Source: Massilia horti (GTDB lineage Bacteria; Pseudomonadota; Gammaproteobacteria; Burkholderiales; Burkholderiaceae_D). From it: 56,626 nucleotides of DNA. The notes under the pieces were generated by a model, which was not told the origin of the DNA, made no database searches, and saw only the letters and a list, made by a program, of their open reading frames with translations. Location of the stretch: contig NZ_SPUM01000108.1 of the NCBI RefSeq assembly GCF_004614195.1, positions 1-56,626 of the forward strand, read 5' to 3'. A program made the position numbers and the translations under genes. Shown piece by piece: positions 8,808 through 16,886 of this stretch; within the stretch, counting starts at the first letter, position 1; every line of letters begins with the position of its first letter.

Positions 8808-9589
8808 ACCTGCAGACAATCGCAAATCCGGGCGTGGCGGCGCCCGTCCAAGACTTCCGCCAGGGCGCGCTCGAGCAGGCCCGGGTGGCGAACCTGCTCG
8901 GAATGCTGCCGCCGCGCCTGCGCCACGCGCTCGACATCGGCACCCGCGACGGCTATATTGCACGATTGCTGGCCGAGCGCGCGGACATGGTGACCGCGCT
9001 CGACCTGGAGCTGCCGCGGATCGACCACCCGCGCATCCGCTGCGTCAAGGGCGACGCCACCGCGCTTCAGTTCAGCGACGGCGCGTTCGACGTGGTGTTT
9101 TGCGCCGAGGTGCTGGAACATATCCCGAGCCACCTGCTGGAGGCCGCGTGCGCCGAACTGTCCCGTGTCGCCCAGGACTACGTGCTGATCGGGGTGCCGT
9201 ATCGCCAGGACTTGCGTACCGACCGCACCACCTGCCAGCACTGCGGCCAGACCAATCCGCCCTGGGGCCACGTCAACAGCTTCGACGAGGCACGGCTGGC
9301 ACGCCTGTTCCCGCAGTGCGGGATGGAGAGAATCGAGTTCGTCGGCGCGACCCGCGAGGGCACCAATTTCCTGTCCGCGCTGCTGATGGATGCCGCCGGC
9401 AATCCGTACGGCACCTACGAACAGGACGAGCCTTGCGTTCATTGCGGCGCCGACCTGGGCGGGCCGCCTGCGAGGACCATCGGCAGCCGGGTGCTGGCAC
9501 GCGCGGCCACCAGCGTGCGCAAGCTGCAGCAGCCGTTCGTCAAGGAACGGCCGCGTTGGATCCACGTATTGTTCCGCAAGCACAATTGA
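8804..9589 (+). CDS. Class I SAM-dependent methyltransferase
   Basis: A 261-residue protein with the SAM-binding motif I as LDIGTRDGYIA (around 43-53), the acidic LDLEL, and the post-motif FDVVFCAEVLEHIP. Two CxxC-like pairs (CQHCG near 146 and CVHCG near 212) look like a small zinc site inserted in the C-terminal half. It probably methylates a sugar or a precursor of the polysaccharide. The gene is coupled to the flippase by an ATGA overlap and followed by an AT-rich stretch that probably restarts transcription for the ligase gene. Confidence 0.85.
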   Translation: MNLQTIANPGVAAPVQDFRQGALEQARVANLLGMLPPRLRHALDIGTRDGYIARLLAERADMVTALDLELPRIDHPRIRCVKGDATALQFSDGAFDVVFCAEVLEHIPSHLLEAACAELSRVAQDYVLIGVPYRQDLRTDRTTCQHCGQTNPPWGHVNSFDEARLARLFPQCGMERIEFVGATREGTNFLSALLMDAAGNPYGTYEQDEPCVHCGADLGGPPARTIGSRVLARAATSVRKLQQPFVKERPRWIHVLFRKHN

Positions 9590-9694
9590 GCAAAAGAAAT
9601 CAAAAAAATAAAAAAATGCTAATATATTGCGGTTGAAAGTGCGGCGCACGCGCTGCTTCAACCCACCATCGAAGCAACAAGAGATGTGACTGTC
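9590..9694 (+). promoter_or_regulatory. AT-rich promoter and short hairpin before the acyl-CoA ligase gene
   Basis: An A-rich run is followed by TAATAT (near 9620-9625), a candidate -10 box. Downstream, GGTTGAA (9631-9637) and TTCAACC (9657-9663) are perfect inverted repeats that can form a hairpin in the leader. The ligase start at 9695 follows an AAGAG. This suggests an internal promoter within the plus-strand operon. Confidence 0.45.
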
Positions 9695-11281
9695 ATGAGC
9701 GACCTGATTCACGAGTTTATTTTCCGCTCCGCGCGCCGCACGCCGTCGGCCGAGGCGCTGGTGCACGGCCAGCGCCGCCTCGATTACGCGGCGCTCGCCA
9801 ACGCCGTGCGCTGCGCCGCCGGTGGGCTGCTTGCGGCCGACCTCAAGCGCGGCGAACGCGTCGCCATCTACCTGGAGAAGACGGTGGAGAACGTGGCGGC
9901 GATGTTCGGCGCCGCCGCCGCTGGGGGCGTGTTCGTGCCGGTCAATCCGCTGCTCAAGCCCGAGCAGGTGGCCCACATCCTGGCCGACTGCAACGTGCGC
10001 GTGCTGGTGACGTCGGGCGAGCGCCTCAAGCTTCTGGCGGCGGCGCTGGAGCAGTGCCCCGACCTGCATACTGTGATCGTCACCGGCAATGCCGCCGCGC
10101 TGCCGGCGCTGGCCCGCATCGCCGTGGTGCCGTGGGACCAGGCGATGGCCGCGCGTTCGGCACGCGCGCCGCACCGCGCGATCGACACCGACATGGCCGC
10201 CATCCTGTACACCTCCGGCAGCACCGGCAAGCCGAAGGGCGTGGTGCTGTCGCACCGGAACATGGTGGCGGGCGCCAACAGCGTCGCCAGCTACCTCGAG
10301 AACACGCCAGAAGACCGCATCCTCGCCGTGCTGCCGCTGTCGTTCGATTACGGCCTGTCGCAGCTGACCACCGCGTTCTCAACCGGCGCCACCGCGGTGC
10401 TGATCAACTACCTGCTGCCGCGCGACATCCTCAAGGCCGTCGAGGCCGAGCGCATCACGGGCCTCGCGGCAGTGCCGCCGCTGTGGATCCAGCTGGCCCA
10501 GCTCGATTGGCCGGCCGATTGCACGCTGCGCTACCTGACCAATTCCGGCGGGGCGATGCCGCAACCGACCCTGGCCGCGCTGCGCCGCGCCTTGCCTAAC
10601 GCGCGGCCGTTCCTGATGTACGGCCTGACCGAGGCGTTCCGCTCGACCTACCTGCCCCCGGAAGAAGCCGACCGCCGCCCCGATTCGATGGGCCGTGCGA
10701 TCCCGAACGCCGAGGTGCTGGTGCTGCGCCCGGACGGCAGCGAATGCGACCCGGGCGAACCGGGCGAGCTGGTGCACCGCGGCGCGCTGGTATCGATGGG
10801 CTATTGGAACGACGCGGCCAAGACCGCCGAGCGCTTCAAGCCGTTCGTCTCGATCCACCATGGCCTGATGCTGACCGAGATGGCGGTGTGGTCGGGCGAC
10901 ACCGTGCGCCGCGACGAGGAAGGCTTCCTGTACTTCATCACCCGAAAGGACGAGATGATCAAGACCTCCGGCTACCGGGTCAGCCCGAGCGAGGTCGAGG
11001 AAGCGGTGTACGCGCACCCGGACGTGGTGGAAGCAGCCGCGCTGGGCGTGGCCCACCCGGCGCTGGGCCAGGCGATCGTGGTGGTGGCGCTGGCGCGCGC
11101 AGGCAGCGAGCTGTCCGCGGACGCGCTGCTGGCCGCCTGCAAGCCGCGCCTGCCGGCCTACATGCTGCCGGCCCGGATAGTGATGGCCGAGGCCAGCCTG
11201 CCGCGCAACCCGAACGGCAAGATCGACCGCAAGCTGCTCGGCCAGCAGTTTGCCGACGCATTTCCGGGAGAGCCCCAATGA
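9695..11281 (+). CDS. Acyl-CoA ligase (AMP-forming), exosortase A system-associated
   Basis: A 528-residue ANL-superfamily adenylating enzyme. Motif A3 is YTSGSTGKPKG at 172-182, then YGLTEAFRSTYLP, the hinge region FYFITRKDEMIKTSGYR-like (around 415-435) and the catalytic Lys of NPNGKIDRK near the C-terminus. It activates a carboxylate to an acyl-AMP and passes it to CoA or, more likely here, to the acyl carrier protein encoded at 4513. This ligase and the following decarboxylase form a pair typical of XrtA loci. The ATG at 9695 is preferred over the GTG at 9686 because of the AAGAG spacing. Confidence 0.92.
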   Translation: MSDLIHEFIFRSARRTPSAEALVHGQRRLDYAALANAVRCAAGGLLAADLKRGERVAIYLEKTVENVAAMFGAAAAGGVFVPVNPLLKPEQVAHILADCNVRVLVTSGERLKLLAAALEQCPDLHTVIVTGNAAALPALARIAVVPWDQAMAARSARAPHRAIDTDMAAILYTSGSTGKPKGVVLSHRNMVAGANSVASYLENTPEDRILAVLPLSFDYGLSQLTTAFSTGATAVLINYLLPRDILKAVEAERITGLAAVPPLWIQLAQLDWPADCTLRYLTNSGGAMPQPTLAALRRALPNARPFLMYGLTEAFRSTYLPPEEADRRPDSMGRAIPNAEVLVLRPDGSECDPGEPGELVHRGALVSMGYWNDAAKTAERFKPFVSIHHGLMLTEMAVWSGDTVRRDEEGFLYFITRKDEMIKTSGYRVSPSEVEEAVYAHPDVVEAAALGVAHPALGQAIVVVALARAGSELSADALLAACKPRLPAYMLPARIVMAEASLPRNPNGKIDRKLLGQQFADAFPGEPQ

Positions 11282-12510
11282 GCGCGCGTCCCCAACATGC
11301 GCCATTGATCCAGTTCCCGGTGGTCGACGACTGCCTGCAGGTGGGCGGCATGCCGCTCACCCGGCTCGCCGCGCGCATCGGCAGCACCCCGTTCTACGCC
11401 TACGACCGCGTCAAGCTGACCGAGCGCGTCGCGCTGCTGCGCCGCCACCTGCCGCCCGAGGTGCACCTGCACTACGCGATGAAGGCCAACCCGATGCCCG
11501 CCGTCGTGCAGCACCTGGCCGGCCTGGTGGATGGTTTGGACATTGCTTCCGGCGGCGAGCTGCGGGTGGCGCTCGACACGCCCATGGCCCCGCACCTGAT
11601 CAGCTTTGCCGGTCCGGGCAAGAGCGACGCCGACCTGTCGTGCGCGATCGCGGCCGGCGTGGTGCTGAACCTCGAATCGGAAGGCGAAATGGAGCGCGCC
11701 GCCGCGATCGGCAGGCAGCTTGGCGTGGTGCCGAAAGTCGCGGTGCGCGTCAATCCCGACTTCGAGCTCAAATCGTCCGGCATGAAGATGGGCGGCGGCC
11801 CCAAGCAGTTCGGCGTGGACGCCGAGCGGGTGCCAGAGATGCTGGCGCGGATCGGCGCGCTGGGGCTGGATTTCCAGGGCTTCCACATCTACAGCGGCTC
11901 GCAGAACCTGAAGGCCGAGGCGATTTGCGAAGCGCACGAGAAGACGTTTGCCCTTGCGCTGCGCTTGGCCGCGCACGCGCCGTCGCCTGTGCGCCTGCTG
12001 AATATCGGCGGCGGCTTCGGCATTCCGTACTTCCCTGGCGAGGGCCGGCTCGACCTGGAGGCGGTCGGCGCCAACCTGAAGCGCCTGCTGCCGGACGTGC
12101 TGCGCCAGCTGCCGGGCGTGCAGGTGGTGATCGAGCTGGGACGGTACCTGGTGGCCGAGGCGGGCGTGTACGTGTGCCGCGTCATCGAGCGCAAGGTCTC
12201 GCGCGGTCAGGTGTACCTGGTCACCGACGGTGGCCTGCACCACCACCTGGCGGCTTCCGGCAACTTCGGCCAGGTGATCCGCAAGAACTACCCTGCCGTA
12301 ATCGGCAACAAGGTCGCTGGCGGCGAGCGCGAGACGGTGTCGGTGGTCGGCCCGCTGTGCACCCCGCTCGACCTGCTGGCCGACCAGATGGAAATGGCGC
12401 GCGCCGAGCCGGGCGACCTGGTGGTGGTGTTCCAGTCGGGCGCCTACGGCCTGTCGGCGAGCCCGACCGCCTTCCTCAGCCACCCCGGCGCGCGCGAAGC
12501 GCTGGTCTGA
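11278..12510 (+). CDS. PLP-dependent decarboxylase, exosortase A system-associated
   Basis: A 410-residue fold-type-III (alanine-racemase-like) decarboxylase related to diaminopimelate and ornithine decarboxylases. The PLP Lys is in HYAMKANP (Lys69). HIYSGSQNL, a glycine-rich NIGGGFGIPY and the catalytic-Cys motif GPLCTPLD follow in the usual order. It should decarboxylate an amino acid, perhaps one tethered by the adjacent ligase. The start at 11278 overlaps the ligase stop (ATGA). A longer open frame from 10744 is only a shadow of the ligase. Confidence 0.92.
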   Translation: MSARPQHAPLIQFPVVDDCLQVGGMPLTRLAARIGSTPFYAYDRVKLTERVALLRRHLPPEVHLHYAMKANPMPAVVQHLAGLVDGLDIASGGELRVALDTPMAPHLISFAGPGKSDADLSCAIAAGVVLNLESEGEMERAAAIGRQLGVVPKVAVRVNPDFELKSSGMKMGGGPKQFGVDAERVPEMLARIGALGLDFQGFHIYSGSQNLKAEAICEAHEKTFALALRLAAHAPSPVRLLNIGGGFGIPYFPGEGRLDLEAVGANLKRLLPDVLRQLPGVQVVIELGRYLVAEAGVYVCRVIERKVSRGQVYLVTDGGLHHHLAASGNFGQVIRKNYPAVIGNKVAGGERETVSVVGPLCTPLDLLADQMEMARAEPGDLVVVFQSGAYGLSASPTAFLSHPGAREALV

Positions 12511-12538
12511 TTCCCACGCGAACAGGAAAGGAACGAAG

Positions 12539-12568
12539 ATGTCTGGACTTGCCGGAGGTTTGCGATGA
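12539..12568 (+). CDS. Possible 9-codon leader peptide (MSGLAGGLR)
   Basis: A tiny frame with an excellent ribosome site (AAAGGAAC, 7 bases before ATG). It ends in a TGA that overlaps the ATG of the amidotransferase at 12565 (ATGA). Its first residues MSGLAG closely echo the MSGLCG that opens the real protein. The GGAGG that serves the downstream start lies inside it (12554-12558). It may couple translation or may be a remnant of a duplicated start; no evidence shows it is made. Confidence 0.3.
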   Translation: MSGLAGGLR

Positions 12569-14397
12569 GCGGATTGTGCGGATGGATCGGGCATAACGGC
12601 GCCTCGAACCAGGAACTGGTCGAGGCGATGGCCGCGCCGCTGGCGCGTTTCGACGGTGCCCCGGTGCGCAGGGTGCAGGGCCGCAAGAGCGCGGCGGCGG
12701 TGGCGGCCCGTGACGGCAGCGCCCACCTGTATCAAAGCGACGGCCTGCTGGTCGCGCTGTGGGGCCGGCCGCGGCTGCGCGACGCGCGCCTGGCGGAGCA
12801 GGCGGCACGGGAAGGCCTGGCCAGGACGCTGGCCGACGCCTGGCGCGGCGCGCCGCAGGAGCTGTGCGCGAGCCTGGACGGGACGTTCGCGCTGTGCATC
12901 GTCGACGAGGCCAAGGGCAGCGCTCTGCTGGCGGTGGACCGCATGGGTGAGGTGCCGCTGGCCTGGCGGCTGGCCGGCGAGACCCTGGTGTTCGGCTCAT
13001 CAAACGACGCGATCCATCGCCACCCGGCCACGCCGGCGCGGCTCGACCCGCAGGGCATCTACAACTACGTGTACTTCCACATGGTGCCCAGCCCCGGAAC
13101 CGTGTACCGCGACGTGCGGCGGCTGCTGCCGGGCGAATACCTGCTGTACAAAAATGGCGAGGTCCAGACCGGATCGTACTGGCGCATGCGGTACGAGGAA
13201 CACAACGCCCGGCCGTTCCCCGAGCTAAAGGAGCAGTTCCTTGCGGCGCTGCGCACCGGCGTGCGCGAGGCGGCCGGCGATTCTGCTGTTGGCGCGTTCC
13301 TGAGCGGCGGCACCGACAGTTCGACCGTGGCCGGCATCCTGACCGAAGTCTCCGGCCGCCCGGCGAAGACCTACTCGATCGGTTTCGAGGCGCAAGGCTA
13401 CGACGAGATGGAATTCGCGCGCATCGCCTCGCGCCATTTCGGCACCGAGCACCATGAATACTACGTGACGCCGGACGACGTGGTGGCGGCGATCCCGCAA
13501 GTGGCCAGCGCGTTCGACCAGCCATTTGGCAACGCCTCGGCGCTGCCCGCATACTACTGCGCGCGGCTGGCGCGCGCCGACGGCATCGAGCGCATGCTGG
13601 GCGGCGATGGCGGCGACGAACTATTCGGCGGCAACGAGCGCTACTCCAAGCAGCACATCTTCGCGCGTTACGAGCGCGTGCCTGGCCTGTTGCGCAAGGG
13701 CCTGCTGGAGCCGGCGGTGTTCAATTTTCCGGGCGGCCGCCACATCAAGCTGGTGCGCAAGGCGCGCAGCTACATCGAGCAGGCCTCGGTCCCGATGCCG
13801 GCGCGGCTGGAGACCTACAACCTGCTGGACCGCTACGGCGCAGCCGCGGTGTTCACCGACGAGTTTTTGGCGGACGTCGACCCCGGCCGGCCTTTGGTGA
13901 GCCTGGCCGATACCTACGGCCGGAGCGAGGCGGGCAGCCTGATCAACCGCATGCTCGAGCTGGACATGAAGATCACGCTGGCCGACAACGACCTGCCGAA
14001 GGTGGTCAAGGCCTGCGAGCTGGCCGGGGTCGAGGTCGCGTTCCCGTTCCTGAACGATGCGATCGTGGCGTTCTCGGCGGGCCTGACCCCGCGCCAGAAA
14101 CTGAACGGAACCCAGCTGCGCTGGTTTTTCAAGGAGGCGCTGCGCGGCTTCCTGCCGGATGAGATCATCACCAAGCAGAAGCACGGCTTCGGCCTGCCGT
14201 TCGGGGTCTGGCTGCAGCAGCACAAGCCGCTGCAGCAACTGGCCAGCGACAGCCTGACCGACCTGAAGGCGCGTGGCATCGTACGCCCCGCCTTCGTCGA
14301 CGAGCTGGTGGGGCAGCACCTGCGGGAACACGCCGGTTACCACGGCACCATGGTGTGGGTGCTGATGATGCTGGAGCAGTGGTTCAAGCAGCGCTGA
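12565..14397 (+). CDS. Asparagine synthase-like amidotransferase (second copy, no Cys2)
   Basis: A 610-residue protein with an N-terminal class-II glutaminase-like domain and a C-terminal ATP-pyrophosphatase synthetase domain. The PP-loop is FLSGGTDSSTVAG (around 248-260), and GGDGGDELFGG follows. The N-terminus reads MSGLCGW: Cys is residue 5, not residue 2, so Met removal cannot expose a catalytic N-terminal Cys. The enzyme may use ammonia or another amine, or may need processing. A canonical copy is present at 25049-26953. It probably amidates a carboxylated sugar or carrier-bound acid. GGAGG lies 6 bases before the ATG. Confidence 0.87.
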   Translation: MSGLCGWIGHNGASNQELVEAMAAPLARFDGAPVRRVQGRKSAAAVAARDGSAHLYQSDGLLVALWGRPRLRDARLAEQAAREGLARTLADAWRGAPQELCASLDGTFALCIVDEAKGSALLAVDRMGEVPLAWRLAGETLVFGSSNDAIHRHPATPARLDPQGIYNYVYFHMVPSPGTVYRDVRRLLPGEYLLYKNGEVQTGSYWRMRYEEHNARPFPELKEQFLAALRTGVREAAGDSAVGAFLSGGTDSSTVAGILTEVSGRPAKTYSIGFEAQGYDEMEFARIASRHFGTEHHEYYVTPDDVVAAIPQVASAFDQPFGNASALPAYYCARLARADGIERMLGGDGGDELFGGNERYSKQHIFARYERVPGLLRKGLLEPAVFNFPGGRHIKLVRKARSYIEQASVPMPARLETYNLLDRYGAAAVFTDEFLADVDPGRPLVSLADTYGRSEAGSLINRMLELDMKITLADNDLPKVVKACELAGVEVAFPFLNDAIVAFSAGLTPRQKLNGTQLRWFFKEALRGFLPDEIITKQKHGFGLPFGVWLQQHKPLQQLASDSLTDLKARGIVRPAFVDELVGQHLREHAGYHGTMVWVLMMLEQWFKQR

Positions 14398-14424
14398 CGG
14401 GCCATCGCCCGATATTGATAGCGC

Positions 14425-15483
14425 ATGGTGGATAGATCCAACAAAGTCGACGTCTTCCGCGGCCTGCTCTTCGCGCTGATGGTGAACAGCCACGCCCTGA
14501 CGCTGGCGCACGTGCCGCCGTCCCATTGGTTCTGGACCGACTGGTGGCTGCCCAAGGGCTGGGCCACGGTGGTGTTCGTGATCCTGTCCGGCTACGGCGT
14601 CGGGCTGGTGTACACGCAGCGCGCGGTGGCGTCGCGCGCGCCACGCCTGCAGCGCCGCTGCCTGCAGCTGCTGGGCGTCATGGCCGCCTCCAATACCGTC
14701 TTCGCCATGCTGCGCGAAGCCTCGGCCGGTAACTTCGAGGTGGTGTCGACAATGAACTGGTGGCTCGGGTTCCTGACCTTCGAGACCAAGTGGACGATCT
14801 CGGGCGTGCTGCTGCCGACCGCCATGGTGATGCTGTGCGGGGCGGCCATCATCCGCTGGACCCTCAAGTCCCCCTGGACGGTGCTGGCGGCGCTGGCGGT
14901 CGCGCGGCTGGCGGTGACGGCGCTGACCCTGCAGCTCGCACCCACCCCGCATGCGCAAGACTGGCTGGTGCGCTTCCTGCTGTTCAAGGGTTTCGGCGGC
15001 TATCCGGTCGTGCCGTTCGTGATCAACGGCTGCATCGGGATCTGGCTGGGGGTGATGCGGCGCCAGCGCGAGCCGGCCTGGAAGGCGGCGATGGCCGCGC
15101 TGCTGCTGCTGCAGTTGGCGTTCTACCTGTCGTTCTGCCTGCTGCCGGGCGCCTTGCTGACGCAGGGGCTCAAGACCTTGAGCCCGCTCGGCAAGTTCGC
15201 CTGCGTGTTCATCGTGACCCACCAGTTCGAGCGCTTCGGGCCGCGTGCGCTGGTCGAAGCGGTCGAGATGGTCGGCCGCTTTGCCCTCGGTTCGTTCGTC
15301 ATGCACCGTGTCTTCATCCAGCTGCTGGCATACGCGATGGCTGCCTATGCGCTGGCGGTCGGCGGGTTCGAGCAGCGCTACGTCGTGCTGGTGGCCGGTA
15401 CTCTGTTCCTGACCTGGGGACTGTGCCATCTGCGCCAGCGAATCGAGTTGGTCAACGCGCCGTTCAGGCGTCTGGCCCTTTAG
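14425..15483 (+). CDS. Membrane acyltransferase (OpgC/acyltransferase-3-like)
   Basis: A 352-residue inner-membrane protein with about ten hydrophobic helices. The opening NKVDVFRGLLFALMVNSHA matches the start of OpgC/acyltransferase-3 proteins, with the His in the first helix (NSHALTL), and FVILSGYGVG follows. It may transfer an acetyl, succinyl or similar group to the polysaccharide. It starts 27 bases after the amidotransferase stop, in the same operon. The family's second-helix acidic motif is weak here, so the exact subfamily is uncertain. Confidence 0.75.
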   Translation: MVDRSNKVDVFRGLLFALMVNSHALTLAHVPPSHWFWTDWWLPKGWATVVFVILSGYGVGLVYTQRAVASRAPRLQRRCLQLLGVMAASNTVFAMLREASAGNFEVVSTMNWWLGFLTFETKWTISGVLLPTAMVMLCGAAIIRWTLKSPWTVLAALAVARLAVTALTLQLAPTPHAQDWLVRFLLFKGFGGYPVVPFVINGCIGIWLGVMRRQREPAWKAAMAALLLLQLAFYLSFCLLPGALLTQGLKTLSPLGKFACVFIVTHQFERFGPRALVEAVEMVGRFALGSFVMHRVFIQLLAYAMAAYALAVGGFEQRYVVLVAGTLFLTWGLCHLRQRIELVNAPFRRLAL

Positions 15484-15515
15484 GCCGCGTGGCTGCACGC
15501 GCGCGACCAGCAATC

Positions 15516-16553
15516 ATGGGCCACAGCGAACTCGCCATTTCCCGCCCCGAGCCAAGCCAGCGCCAGCGCGAGCTGGCGCCGCAGCACCTTGACTACCTCG
15601 ACGGCTGGCGCGGCCTGGCGATCCTGTTCCTGCTGGCCGGGCATTTCTATCCAGTCGCCGGCATCAACCTTGGCGCGGTCGGGGTGAATCTGTTTTTCGT
15701 GCTGTCTGGCTTGCTGATGGCCCAGTTGCTATTCGTCGCGGGCACGCCGATCCCGACCTTCTACCGACGGCGCATTTCGCGCATCCTGCCCGGGTTTGTC
15801 GTGATGCTGGGCCTGGTGACGGCCTGGTGGGCGCTCTCGGGGCGCACCGTGCAGTGGCACCAGGTCGCCGCCGCCGCTCTGTTCGTTAACAATTACACTG
15901 CGCACGCGCCCGGCGAGATGCCGTTCGGGCATATCTGGTCGCTGTCGGTAGAGGAGCATTCCTACGTGCTGCTGTCGCTGGTCGCGTTGGCGGCGCGGCG
16001 GACGGGGCGCCGGCCTGGCCCTGCGGTTGCGCTGCTGGCCCTGGTTTTCGCCGGCTGCGGCCTGTGGTACTGGTCGCGCTTCTCTGGGCCGGGCCTGGAC
16101 TTCGGCCTCTGGCTGCATACCGAGGTGCAGGCCTTCGGCGTCTTCCTGTCGGCCGCATTGCTGCTTGTGCTGCGAAAGCGCCGGGTGGCGCCGCTGCCGT
16201 GGCTGGTGCTGCCGGTGCTGGTCGCCGCCGGCATCGCGCTGCACTGGTGGTCGGTCCCGGCCCCGCTACGCACGGTGGGCGGCGTCGGCTTGTTCGCGCT
16301 GGCGGTCAACTTGCTGCGCGCGGCGCCCCCGCCGCTCAAGGCCGCGCTCTCGCTGCGGCCGCTGCGCCAGATGGGCATCTGGTCGTTCTCGATCTACCTG
16401 TGGCAGCAACCGTTCTACCTGGCCACGCAGCACGCGATGCCCGCCTGGATCGCGCTCGCGCTGGCAATCGCCGCCGGTATCGTTTCCTTCTACTGCATCG
16501 AGCGGCCCGCGCGTGCCTGGCTGAACGCGCACTGGGGCGGGCGCGCCGGTTGA
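15516..16553 (+). CDS. Acyltransferase 3 family protein
   Basis: A 345-residue polytopic O-acyltransferase. It has the first-helix motif LDYLDGWRGLAILFLLAGHF with the key His, then VNLFFVLSGLLMAQLL, the cytoplasmic arginine cluster FYRRRISRILP and the SLSVEEHSYVL motif (around 150). It is predicted to O-acylate the exopolysaccharide using acyl-CoA. The ATG at 15516 is used because everything upstream in the long open frame is a shadow of the previous gene. It is the last gene of the plus-strand operon. Confidence 0.88.
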   Translation: MGHSELAISRPEPSQRQRELAPQHLDYLDGWRGLAILFLLAGHFYPVAGINLGAVGVNLFFVLSGLLMAQLLFVAGTPIPTFYRRRISRILPGFVVMLGLVTAWWALSGRTVQWHQVAAAALFVNNYTAHAPGEMPFGHIWSLSVEEHSYVLLSLVALAARRTGRRPGPAVALLALVFAGCGLWYWSRFSGPGLDFGLWLHTEVQAFGVFLSAALLLVLRKRRVAPLPWLVLPVLVAAGIALHWWSVPAPLRTVGGVGLFALAVNLLRAAPPPLKAALSLRPLRQMGIWSFSIYLWQQPFYLATQHAMPAWIALALAIAAGIVSFYCIERPARAWLNAHWGGRAG

Positions 16554-16886
16554 GCCGGTTCGCCGGGTCTCTCTCCGAACTGGCTGTCTGCGCACTCGTC
16601 CCGCCCTTCGCGCGATTGCTTCCGTCGATGCCGCTTCTGTCGAAACCTTCCGAATTCTCGTAGGCGTCAATGGCCAGCGCACCTGTTGTATCGGCGCAAG
16701 AAAAAGTGACCGATAGTCACATATTCCAACTATTTCGGGAAAACTGGCTTCATAATTGCAATTGCTTTTTTTGCACCTCAGGGGTGCCAGTATTTCCATG
16801 GACGAATTGGAGTCGTAAGGTACCTTCCTTATTCAGGGAAGCTTGTGTTCCCTCATCTTCGCGCGGTTTGAGAATTCACGACAGGA
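16554..16886 (+). promoter_or_regulatory. Intergenic region with sigma-54-like promoter (16744-16760)
   Basis: This 333-base stretch turns AT-rich from about 16690. CTGGCTTCATAATTGCA at 16744-16760 has TGGC and TTGC separated by exactly seven bases, the -24/-12 layout of sigma-54 promoters. The ACG part of the consensus is not matched. It would start transcripts near 16771, about 115 bases before the gene at 16887. Small inverted repeats GTGAC/GTCAC (16706-16720) and GGGAA/TTCCC near 16836-16852 are also present. No gene is credible here. Confidence 0.5.

Noticed and set aside
9642..9658. GG-N10-GC in the leader of the acyl-CoA ligase gene
   Set aside because: Very GC-rich and poorly matched outside the two dinucleotides; such a pattern is frequent by chance, and a TAATAT box lies nearby.
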